From NCBI RefSeq assembly GCF_036347135.1, contig NZ_CP108938.1:4526001-4590000 (forward strand): DNA of 64,000 nucleotides, read 5' to 3'. The stretch's first letter is position 1, and each line of letters starts with the position of its first letter. Positions 35,248 to 42,434 of the stretch are shown one piece after another. Position numbers and translations under genes: made by a program. The notes beneath the pieces are model-generated. The model was not told the DNA's origin and searched no databases. It saw nothing but the letters and a program-made list of their open reading frames with translations. The DNA is from Streptomyces sp. NBC_00775. GTDB lineage: Bacteria; Actinomycetota; Actinomycetes; Streptomycetales; Streptomycetaceae.

Positions 35248-36492
35248 GTGAACAGACACATACGCTTCGAGCGTCTGCACAACTTCCGTGACCTGGGCGG
35301 ATATCGGACCGAGGACGGCAGAACGGTCCGCCCGGGCCGCCTGTTCCGAGCGGACTCGCTCGGCAAGCTGGCCCCGGGAACGCCGGACTGGGACCGCTTC
35401 TCGTCCCTCGGTATCGGCACGGTCGTGGATCTCCGCTACCCCTGGGAGATCGAGGCGCGAGGCAGGGTCCCGGAGCACCCGTCCCTCACGTACCACAACC
35501 AGAGCATCGAGCACCGCCCGTACGACCAGGCTGCGTTGGCGCCGTCCGTGGCCCCCGGCCCCTACCTCGCCGCCCGCTACATGGAAGTGGCCGAAGACGG
35601 CACGAAGGAAATCCGCGAGACGCTGGAGCTGATCGCGAAGTCGGCCGAGTCGAACACCCCCCTGGTCTTCCACTGCGCCTCGGGCAAGGACCGCACGGGC
35701 TTGATCGCAGCCCTGGTCCTGTCCCTCCTGGGAGTCCCGGAGAAGACGATCGTCGAGGACTTCACCCTCACAGAACGGGCAACGGCCCACCTCCTGTCGG
35801 ACTGGCACACGGCAAACCCGAACCGCACCCTGACCTGGCCGGCCTACGGCAAGGCCCCCGCCGAGGTGATGACGGAGTTCCTCTCCACCCTGAAAACCCG
35901 CCACGGCTCGATCCAGGCCTACGTCACCGACACCCTCGGCCTGGACAACACCTTCACGGAGTCCCTCCGGACGGCCCTCCTCGAACCGCCCCTGACCTTC
36001 CGCGGAGCAACCGAGAACGACCTCCCCACCCTGGTCCGCCTACGCGACGACGCTGCCCGCTGGCAGCAGGCCCACGGCATCGACCAATGGAAGCCGGGCC
36101 AACTGGGCGAGCGCCACTTCCGCACCCGCCTGACCGAGGGCGAGGTCTGGCTCGCGCTCCTGGGCGACCAGATCGCGGGCGCCTGGGAACTCTGGTGGGA
36201 CGACCCGGCGGCCTGGGGCCCCCAACCCCCCACCGCCGCCTACATCCACCGCCTGATGACCGACCGCCGGGTGGCCCCACCCGGCACGGGCCGCCTGATG
36301 CTGACGGAGGCGGAACGCCGCATCGCAGCCTCCGGCCGCCCCCTCTCCCGCCTGGACTGCCTCTCCAGCAACCCACGCCTACGGGAGTACTACCAGGCCG
36401 CGGGCTACACGGTCGTCGGCGAACAGTCCACGAAGGACGGCGGCTTGGGCAGCCCGTACGCGGTGACGCTGCTGGAGAAGCGGCTCGCGTAA
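35248..36492 (+). CDS. tyrosine phosphatase fused to a GNAT acetyltransferase
   Basis: A 414-residue protein of two parts. Residues 1-240: a Y_phosphatase3/DSP-type phosphatase with NFRDLGGYRTEDGRTVRPGR and the P-loop HCASGKDRTG, giving Cys143 and Arg149 (CX5R). Residues 250-414: a GNAT domain, from LTFRGATENDLPTLVRLRDD to SRLDCLSSNPRLREYYQAAG. The two domains are in one frame with no stop or restart. Single-domain phosphatases of this type are common; the fusion is less so. GTG start; 37 bp after the small membrane protein gene. Substrates unknown. Confidence 0.85.
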   Translation: MNRHIRFERLHNFRDLGGYRTEDGRTVRPGRLFRADSLGKLAPGTPDWDRFSSLGIGTVVDLRYPWEIEARGRVPEHPSLTYHNQSIEHRPYDQAALAPSVAPGPYLAARYMEVAEDGTKEIRETLELIAKSAESNTPLVFHCASGKDRTGLIAALVLSLLGVPEKTIVEDFTLTERATAHLLSDWHTANPNRTLTWPAYGKAPAEVMTEFLSTLKTRHGSIQAYVTDTLGLDNTFTESLRTALLEPPLTFRGATENDLPTLVRLRDDAARWQQAHGIDQWKPGQLGERHFRTRLTEGEVWLALLGDQIAGAWELWWDDPAAWGPQPPTAAYIHRLMTDRRVAPPGTGRLMLTEAERRIAASGRPLSRLDCLSSNPRLREYYQAAGYTVVGEQSTKDGGLGSPYAVTLLEKRLA

Positions 36493-36499
36493 CTCACAA

Positions 36500-36521
36500 G
36501 GGTGAACCGGATAGATCACCC
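36500..36521. promoter_or_regulatory. inverted repeat upstream of the LAGLIDADG gene
   Basis: GGGTGA and TCACCC (6-bp arms, 10-bp spacer) occur between the phosphatase stop and the endonuclease-like gene. It may be an operator or a weak hairpin; no further evidence. Confidence 0.35.
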
Positions 36522-36573
36522 ATACGGGCCCAGAACTCCCGACCTAGGCTCGCGCCACAACATCAAAAACGAC

Positions 36574-36609
36574 GGCCCTCGGCCGGGATAGCCGTCCCGG
36601 CCGAGGGCC
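36574..36609. terminator. 15-bp perfect hairpin before the LAGLIDADG gene
   Basis: GGCCCTCGGCCGGGA pairs fully with TCCCGGCCGAGGGCC around TAGCCG. It ends 27 bp before the GTG start. It has no T-run; it may terminate read-through from the phosphatase gene. A similar hairpin closes the other side of this gene. Confidence 0.6.
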
Positions 36610-36636
36610 TGACCACCAAGGAAGGCAGACTTCCCT

Positions 36637-37512
36637 GTGGCTGAACGCGAGCCTAACGCGCACCAATTCACGCTGGATGACGCCCTGGGCGTCGACACGA
36701 CGGGGTTCATGGACCTCGAAGACCCCAACTATGCCTACATGTTCGGCTTCTTGCAGGCCGACGGGCACCTCTCTCAGCAGTCCAGGCAGCGAGGGCGCCT
36801 GACGGTAGAGATCAATACGCGGGACATCGAGCTACTGCGCGAGTTCCAGCGACTGACGCCGTACAACAGCAGCATCACAGAACGCACTCGGTCCACGAAC
36901 TTCGCCGAGATCCACCATTCGGCGACCTGGTCCGTGTGCTCCCTCGAAGCCAGGACCAAGCTCAACCAACTCGGCCTGCCCTACGGCCGCAAGTCGAAGA
37001 AGATCACCCCGCCGCGCGTCGAGTTCTCGCGCCGCGACTACCTCCGAGGCGTAATCGACGCCGATGGTTCAGTGGGCTACACAGGCAAGGGCTTCACCTT
37101 CATCTCCCTCACCACGGCCAGTACGGCCATCGCCGCCTACCTGTGCTTCTACGCAAAGAAGATCACGGGAGCCGAGCGCTTCATCAAGCGCAACACTCGC
37201 GACGGGATCTACAACATCCTCTACACGAAGGAGGCAGCCCAGGAATTGGGCAGTCATCTCTACTACCGAGGCTGCCTTTCGCTGGAGCGGAAGCAGACGG
37301 CCGCCGAATCACTCGCCACTTGGCTGCGCCCAGCGGACATGAGGATCGCACCCGACCGTCGACGCTGGAAGGAGTCTGAGGACCGAGTGCTGCTGAGCCT
37401 GAACAACGATGCATTGGCAGCTCAGGAACTCGGCCGCTCCCAGAAGAGCTGCTACATCCGGCTCTGGCGCCTACGCACCGGGAAAGTACCCATGCCGCCG
37501 AGTGATCAGTGA
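36637..37512 (+). CDS. LAGLIDADG homing endonuclease-like protein, free-standing
   Basis: A 291-residue protein with two LAGLIDADG helices: YMFGFLQADG (34-43) and YLRGVIDADG (135-144), each with the catalytic-type Asp. The C-terminus (about 246-285) RRWKESEDRVLLSLN and RSQKSCYIRLWRLR resembles a Myb/SANT-like DNA-binding unit. No splicing blocks of an intein are seen and it is not inside another gene. Base use differs from neighbours: hand counts of 36721-36780 and 36841-36900 give 71 of 120 G+C. It lies between two hairpins and beside rtcB. DNA cleavage is not assured; it could be a regulator-like derivative. Confidence 0.82.
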   Translation: MAEREPNAHQFTLDDALGVDTTGFMDLEDPNYAYMFGFLQADGHLSQQSRQRGRLTVEINTRDIELLREFQRLTPYNSSITERTRSTNFAEIHHSATWSVCSLEARTKLNQLGLPYGRKSKKITPPRVEFSRRDYLRGVIDADGSVGYTGKGFTFISLTTASTAIAAYLCFYAKKITGAERFIKRNTRDGIYNILYTKEAAQELGSHLYYRGCLSLERKQTAAESLATWLRPADMRIAPDRRRWKESEDRVLLSLNNDALAAQELGRSQKSCYIRLWRLRTGKVPMPPSDQ

Positions 37513-37531
37513 TCAGCGACCACTGAAGGAC

Positions 37532-37561
37532 GGCCCCCGAGTTTGCTCCAGCTCGGGGGCC
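37532..37561. terminator. bidirectional terminator between LAGLIDADG gene and rtcB
   Basis: GGCCCCCGAG (37532-37541) pairs with CTCGGGGGCC (37552-37561). The genes converge here, so the hairpin would end both transcripts. Confidence 0.7.
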
Positions 37562-37574
37562 CTCGCGCGTCGAT

Positions 37575-38768
37575 TCATCCCTTCACACAGATGAACTGCT
37601 TCAGCTTCGCCACAACCTCAACAAGGTCGCGCTGCTGCTCCATCACCTGCTCGATGTTCTTGTACGCCCCCGGGATCTCGTCCACGATGCCCGAGTCCTT
37701 GCGGCACTCCACGCCCCGCGTCTGCTCTTCCAGATCCTTCGTCGTGAAGCGACGCTTCGCCGCGTTGCGGCTCATACGCCGACCCGCCCCATGCGACGCG
37801 GAGTTGAAGGCCTTCTCGTTTCCGAGCCCCTTCACGATGTACGAACTGGTGCCCATCGACCCCGGGATGATCCCGAACTCGCCGGAGCCCGCGCGGATCG
37901 CGCCCTTGCGGGTGACCAGCAGATCCATGCCTTCGTAGCGCTCCTCCGCCACATAGTTGTGGTGGCAGGAGATCTCCTGCTCGAAGGCCGGCTTCGCCTT
38001 CTTGAACTCCTTGCGGACCACGTCCTTCAGGAGCGCCATCATGATCGCGCGGTTGTACTTGGCGTACTCCTGGGCCCAGTAGAGATCGTTTCGATACGCC
38101 GCCATCTGCGGGGTGTCCGAGACGAACACAGCCAGGTCGCGGTCCACCAGTCCCTGGTTGTGCGGGAGCTTCTGAGCAACGCCGATGTGGTACTCGGCCA
38201 ATTCCTTGCCGATGTTCCGAGAGCCGGAGTGGAGCATCAACCAGACAGAATTTGACTGGTCAAGGCAAATCTCGATCATGTGGTTGCCGCTTCCGAGCGT
38301 TCCAATCTGCTTCGTGGCACGTTCCTGACGGAATTTGACCGCTTCGGCGACCCCATCGAACCGCCCCCAGAACTCATCCCACCCAGCCGTAGCCATCCCA
38401 TGGAACCGCCCCGGCTCAACCGCGGAGTCATGCATCCCCCGCCCCACCGGAATCGCCTCCTCGATCTTCGACCGAAGCCGCGAAAGATCCCCCGGCAGAT
38501 CATTGGCGGTGAGCGACGTCTTGACGGCAGACATCCCGCACCCGATGTCGACCCCCACCGCCGCAGGACACACCGCATCCTGCATGGCGATGACGGACCC
38601 GACGGTCGCGCCCTTCCCGTAATGCACATCCGGCATCACGGCGAGCCCCTTGATCCAGGGCAGGGTCGCCACGTTCTGGAGCTGGCGCAGGGCCACGTCC
38701 TCGACCGACGCCGGGTCGGTCCACATGCGGATGGGGACCTTCGCCCCCGGAACCTCTACGTACGACAT
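37575..38768 (-). CDS. rtcB: RtcB-family RNA ligase
   Basis: A 397-residue protein starting at ATG 38768 (GAGGA upstream). RtcB signatures: PDVHYGKGATVGSVIA, VGVDIGCGM with the metal-binding Cys, GTLGSGNHMIE, LHSGSRNIGKELAEYH, SCHHNYVAEE, IIPGSMGTSSYIVKG and SHGAGR, whose His is guanylylated in the family. RtcB joins 2',3'-cyclic phosphate or 3'-phosphate RNA ends to 5'-OH ends using GTP and Mn2+. No archease or RtcR gene is next to it. 38041-38340 is only 172 of 300 G+C with codons like AAA and AAT, unlike the 5' third of the gene. Confidence 0.93.
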   Translation of the reverse strand: MSYVEVPGAKVPIRMWTDPASVEDVALRQLQNVATLPWIKGLAVMPDVHYGKGATVGSVIAMQDAVCPAAVGVDIGCGMSAVKTSLTANDLPGDLSRLRSKIEEAIPVGRGMHDSAVEPGRFHGMATAGWDEFWGRFDGVAEAVKFRQERATKQIGTLGSGNHMIEICLDQSNSVWLMLHSGSRNIGKELAEYHIGVAQKLPHNQGLVDRDLAVFVSDTPQMAAYRNDLYWAQEYAKYNRAIMMALLKDVVRKEFKKAKPAFEQEISCHHNYVAEERYEGMDLLVTRKGAIRAGSGEFGIIPGSMGTSSYIVKGLGNEKAFNSASHGAGRRMSRNAAKRRFTTKDLEEQTRGVECRKDSGIVDEIPGAYKNIEQVMEQQRDLVEVVAKLKQFICVKG

Positions 38769-38970
38769 ATCGTCCTCATTCCCCCGGAACCCAACACAAG
38801 TCATAAAACGCAAAACCGGTGCCAAGGTCGACGTATAGGACAACGGACCGGCGTCCACGGCAGTGCGTGCGATACACATTGTCTCCAGGGGCCGCCCCCA
38901 CGCGGCAACCGAATAACCACAGGACACCCGGGCCGCAGCGCCGTCGGGAACCGTCGAGAGGAGCCTGACC

Positions 38971-39798
38971 GTGCAGCGGAAGGCGTACGTACCCGGCGTC
39001 GCCGTACTCCTCGCGGCATTGCTGGCGGGCTGTACGGGCGGTTCGGGAAGCGGCGGTCCGGAAGAGGACTCCAAGGGGAGCGACTCCACCGCCACGGCGA
39101 CGGCGGCTCAGCCGGGCAAGTACCGCACGCTCCCGGAGGCCTGCGGCGCGGCCTCCGATGACACCCTCGACTCGCTCCTTCCCGGGATCAAGCAGATCGC
39201 CGACGAGGAGCAGCGCGAGAAGGCGTACGAGGGCGAGGCCACGCTCACGTACGACACGGACCGGCGCGACGGCTGCCGCTGGAAGGTGGAGTCCACGTCC
39301 GCCACCGATCACCTCCTCATCGACTTCGAGCGCGTGGTCTCGTACGACAACGCGGTGAGCGACGACAGCAAGGCCGAGGAGATCTACGGGCGCAAGGAAA
39401 CGGCGGCCGACCTTCCCGAGCCCGCCGACACCGGTTCGAGTGCCGACTCCGGCGCCTCGGACACGGCCACTCCCTCCTCATCCCCGTCCGCGTCCTCCTC
39501 GTCGTCCTTCTCCACGTCCCCCTCCACGTCGGCGTCCGCGTCCGAGACCCCCGTCGATCTCCAGCCCCGTACGCTCGACGGTCTCGGCGACGAGGCGTTC
39601 CTGAACGACAAGCTGAGTTCGGCGTCCTCGACGGCTCAGCAGCGCACGGTGACTGTGGTGTTCCGCACGTCGAATGTGATCGTGACGATCGAGTACGCGG
39701 AGCAGCCGACCGCGTCCACCGATGCTCCGGACAGCAAGGAAATGCAGGACAGCGCGCGGAAACTGGCGCAGAAGCTCGTGGAGACGCTCAACGCGTAG
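38971..39798 (+). CDS. DUF3558-type lipoprotein
   Basis: A 275-residue secreted protein. Signal peptide ending in lipobox LLAGC (Cys21). A low-complexity Ser/Gly/Thr stretch follows, then YRTLPEACGAASDDTLDSLL and DGCRWKVES, as in DUF3558 proteins, with a Ser-rich insert (about 165-195) before DEAFLNDKLSSAS. Surface-anchored; function unknown. Paralogous in layout to the next gene. Confidence 0.83.
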   Translation: MQRKAYVPGVAVLLAALLAGCTGGSGSGGPEEDSKGSDSTATATAAQPGKYRTLPEACGAASDDTLDSLLPGIKQIADEEQREKAYEGEATLTYDTDRRDGCRWKVESTSATDHLLIDFERVVSYDNAVSDDSKAEEIYGRKETAADLPEPADTGSSADSGASDTATPSSSPSASSSSSFSTSPSTSASASETPVDLQPRTLDGLGDEAFLNDKLSSASSTAQQRTVTVVFRTSNVIVTIEYAEQPTASTDAPDSKEMQDSARKLAQKLVETLNA

Positions 39799-39945
39799 CG
39801 GGTCCGCGGCGCCTGTCGGTGGCCTCTCTCAAACCCCTCGAACAGGAAACGCTCAGCCGCCTCACCGCGTACCGTGGCCCCTCGGACCCGACCGGCCGCA
39901 CGTTCCATGTGCGGCCGTACCACGAGCGCCACGAGTGAAGGAACC

Positions 39946-40824
39946 ATGCACCGACCAGTACAGCGAGTAGGCCGAGCACCGCGACTCACCCGCATCCTTG
40001 TCAGCGCAGCAGCCGTCCCGGTGATGCTCGTCGCCGCGGGCTGTTCTTCGGACTCCGGCTCCGGTGACGACGCGAAGGCGAGCGCCGGTTCGAGCCCTGA
40101 CGCGAAGGCGTCCGCGAGCGCTTCGGCCAACGCCGTCAAGCCGGCCGCGTACGCGACGCTTCCCGAGCCGTGTGCGGTGCTGTCGAAGAAGACGCTGGGC
40201 GAACTGGTCCCGAAGGGCGCCAAGTCCGGCAAGGAGGGCAAGTCGGATGATGTGGCGACACGCGGCAACTGCTATTGGAGCAGCCTCGACAACAACGGTG
40301 TGAAGGGCTCGCAGTTCCGCTGGCTGAACGTGGCGCTGCTGCGTTTCGACTCGGACTCGCGCGGCGAGGGCGACCAGCTCGCGCACACGTACTTCGAGAA
40401 GCAGGTCACGAACGCGCAGGCGGTGACGGGTGCGAAGAACACCAAGTCGGAGCCGGTGGCCGGGACGGGTGACGAGGCGACGGCCGTGACCTACGACCTG
40501 AAGAAGAAGGAAGGCTCCTTCAAGCAGCAGACGATCGTGGCCCGCGTCGAGAACGTCGTGGTCACCCTCGACTACAACGGTGCCGGTCTCGCGGGCGAGA
40601 AGACCCCGAGCGCCGCCGCCCTGCTGAAGGCGGCCGAGAAGGCCGCGAAGGAGGCGGTGGCCTCGGTGTCCGCCGCGAACCAGGACGGGGGCGCCCAGGC
40701 GAGCGCCTCCCCCTCGAAGTCGGCGACCCCGTCGAAGTCGGCCTCTGCGTCGAAGTCGGCTTCCCCGTCGAAGTCGGCGTCCAAGAGTGCCTCGCCGTCC
40801 AAGTCGGCGACCAAGAAGAGCTGA
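39946..40824 (+). CDS. DUF3558-type lipoprotein with SKSA-repeat tail
   Basis: A 292-residue lipoprotein (lipobox VAAGC, Cys33) from ATG 39946 after AAGGAACC. The domain has YATLPEPCAVLSKKTLGELV, RGNCYWSSLDNNG, GDEATAVTYDLKKKEG and RVENVVVTLDYNG, parallel to the preceding lipoprotein. The C-terminus consists of about eight SKSA/SPSKSAT units from a GTCGAAGTCGGC-type repeat, a likely length-variable cell-wall-spanning tail. Function unknown. Confidence 0.83.
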   Translation: MHRPVQRVGRAPRLTRILVSAAAVPVMLVAAGCSSDSGSGDDAKASAGSSPDAKASASASANAVKPAAYATLPEPCAVLSKKTLGELVPKGAKSGKEGKSDDVATRGNCYWSSLDNNGVKGSQFRWLNVALLRFDSDSRGEGDQLAHTYFEKQVTNAQAVTGAKNTKSEPVAGTGDEATAVTYDLKKKEGSFKQQTIVARVENVVVTLDYNGAGLAGEKTPSAAALLKAAEKAAKEAVASVSAANQDGGAQASASPSKSATPSKSASASKSASPSKSASKSASPSKSATKKS

Positions 40825-40878
40825 GCTCGTTGGACAGCGTTCTGCGGCTCAATTCGTAGTCCCACCAGGACAGTTGGT

Positions 40879-40908
40879 GGAGCCCGGGCCCTACGGGGAC
40901 CGGGCTCC
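40879..40908 (+). terminator. hairpin after the second DUF3558 gene
   Basis: GGAGCCCGG (40879-40887) pairs with CCGGGCTCC (40900-40908), 54 bp past the stop codon. A plausible terminator. Confidence 0.5.
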
Positions 40909-40987
40909 TGCCGTACCGCTCGACCGTACGCCGCACACATGTGCCACCCTGTTGCCCGCAACAACGTGCAATGGGAGGGGAGTACGG

Positions 40988-42361
40988 GTGTCCGCGCCCA
41001 TTCAGCTCACACGGATGCACCGCGTTCTCATCGGCGTGGTCGTCGCCGGTGCGCTCGTCATCGCGGGGATCGGTTTCGCCGGTTCGTATGCCGCCGTCCG
41101 TGAGCTCGCCATCAAGAAGGGCTTCGGGAACTTCTCGTACGTGTTCCCGATCGGTATCGACGCGGGAATCTGCGTCCTGCTGGCCCTGGACCTGCTCCTC
41201 ACCTGGATCCGCATCCCGTTCCCGCTGCTGCGCCAGACGGCGTGGCTGCTGACGGTCGCGACGATCGCGTTCAACGGCGCGGCGGCCTGGCCGGACCCGC
41301 TGGGCGTGGGCATGCACGCCGTCATCCCGGTTCTGTTCGTGGTCTCGGTCGAGGCGGCCCGCCACGCGATCGGCCGGATCGCGGACATCACCGCGGACAA
41401 GCACATGGAGGGCGTCCGCCTCACCCGCTGGCTGCTCTCCCCGGTTCCGACGTTCCTGCTGTGGCGCCGCATGAAGCTGTGGGAGCTGCGCTCCTACGAG
41501 CAGGTCATCAAGCTGGAGCAGGACCGTCTCGTCTACCAGGCCCGCCTCCACTCCCGCTTCGGCCGCGCATGGCGCCGCAAGGCCCCGGTGGAGTCGCTGA
41601 TGCCGCTGCGGCTGGCGCGCTACGGCGTCCCGCTGGCGGAGACGGCCCCCTCGGGTCTGGCGGCGGCGGGCATCGAGCCGGTGCTGCTGCCCCCGGCGCC
41701 GCAGTTGGAGGTGGCGCGCGAGCCGGAAGCGACGGCACCCGTCGTACAGAGCAACGCGGCGCCTGTCCGGGAACAGCTTCCCGCCGCCGAGGCGAACGAG
41801 CCCCCCGAGCAGCCGGAGGACTACGCCGAGCCGCAGAGTCAGTGGCTTCAGGCGCGGGATCCCCAGTCCGTCGCGTATCAGGGCGGCTACGACCCGACGT
41901 ACGACCCGGATGTCGCGTACCGGCAGTGGTACGAGGAGCAGCAGCAGGCCGAGCAGTTCGAGGAGCAGCAGCTGTTCGAGGAGCAGCAGCGGTTCCGGGC
42001 TCGGCAGCAGTTCGAGGAGCAGCAGCGGTTCGAGCAGCAGACGTTCCCGCAGCAGCGGATTGAGGAGCAGCCTGCTCCCGCCCCGGAGCCCTCTCCGGAG
42101 GACACCGGTACCTTCCCGATCCCGTCCGGCCCGGGCCGTACCCGTGAGCTGGGTGGGGGCGGCGGCTCGGAGCCGACCGAGGAGGACTACTACCTGGTCT
42201 TCAAGAAGTCGATAGACGGCAGCTATCCGACCTCGGGCCAGTTCAGGGACGACGTGGAGGCGACGTTCGGGACCACGCTCCCGCAGCGCGAGGCCGACCG
42301 GTTGGTCAAGCGCTTCACCAACCGTCACACGGCGGATCTCCAGGAAGAGCACATCGCGTAG
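40988..42361 (+). CDS. DUF2637 membrane protein (SpdB-like)
   Basis: A 457-residue protein from GTG 40988 after GGAGGGGAG. Residues 10-130 form four membrane helices (VLIGVVVAGALVIAGIGFAG, FPIGIDAGICVLLALDLLL, LLTVATIAFNGAAAWPDPLG, GMHAVIPVLFVVSVEAARHA) typical of DUF2637. A long Gln/Glu-rich region (about 310-365) with EEQQ units suggests coiled coil or disorder. The C-terminus DDYYLV-like EEDYYLVFKKSIDG and QREADRLVKRFT look like a small DNA-binding-type domain. DUF2637 proteins relate to plasmid-spread SpdB and to the gene next to lysS in S. coelicolor. Function unclear. Confidence 0.8.
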   Translation: MSAPIQLTRMHRVLIGVVVAGALVIAGIGFAGSYAAVRELAIKKGFGNFSYVFPIGIDAGICVLLALDLLLTWIRIPFPLLRQTAWLLTVATIAFNGAAAWPDPLGVGMHAVIPVLFVVSVEAARHAIGRIADITADKHMEGVRLTRWLLSPVPTFLLWRRMKLWELRSYEQVIKLEQDRLVYQARLHSRFGRAWRRKAPVESLMPLRLARYGVPLAETAPSGLAAAGIEPVLLPPAPQLEVAREPEATAPVVQSNAAPVREQLPAAEANEPPEQPEDYAEPQSQWLQARDPQSVAYQGGYDPTYDPDVAYRQWYEEQQQAEQFEEQQLFEEQQRFRARQQFEEQQRFEQQTFPQQRIEEQPAPAPEPSPEDTGTFPIPSGPGRTRELGGGGGSEPTEEDYYLVFKKSIDGSYPTSGQFRDDVEATFGTTLPQREADRLVKRFTNRHTADLQEEHIA

Positions 42362-42374
42362 GCACGTCAGCGTG

Positions 42375-42422
42375 TACGAGGAAGGGGGCGCCCGGTGATC
42401 ACCGGGCGCCCCCTTCCTCGTA
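42375..42422. terminator. 48-bp perfect palindrome, bidirectional terminator
   Basis: The sequence from 42375 (TACGAGGAAGGGGGCGCCCG) to 42422 is self-complementary over 48 bp, centred on TGATCA. It lies between the convergent DUF2637 and lysS genes and should terminate both. Confidence 0.85.
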
Positions 42423-42434
42423 GAGCCGAAGGCC

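Noticed and set aside
36637..37512. Intein or intron-encoded endonuclease
   Set aside because: No splicing-block residues (N-terminal Cys/Ser, C-terminal His-Asn) and no interrupted host gene. The gene has its own start, stop and flanking hairpins.
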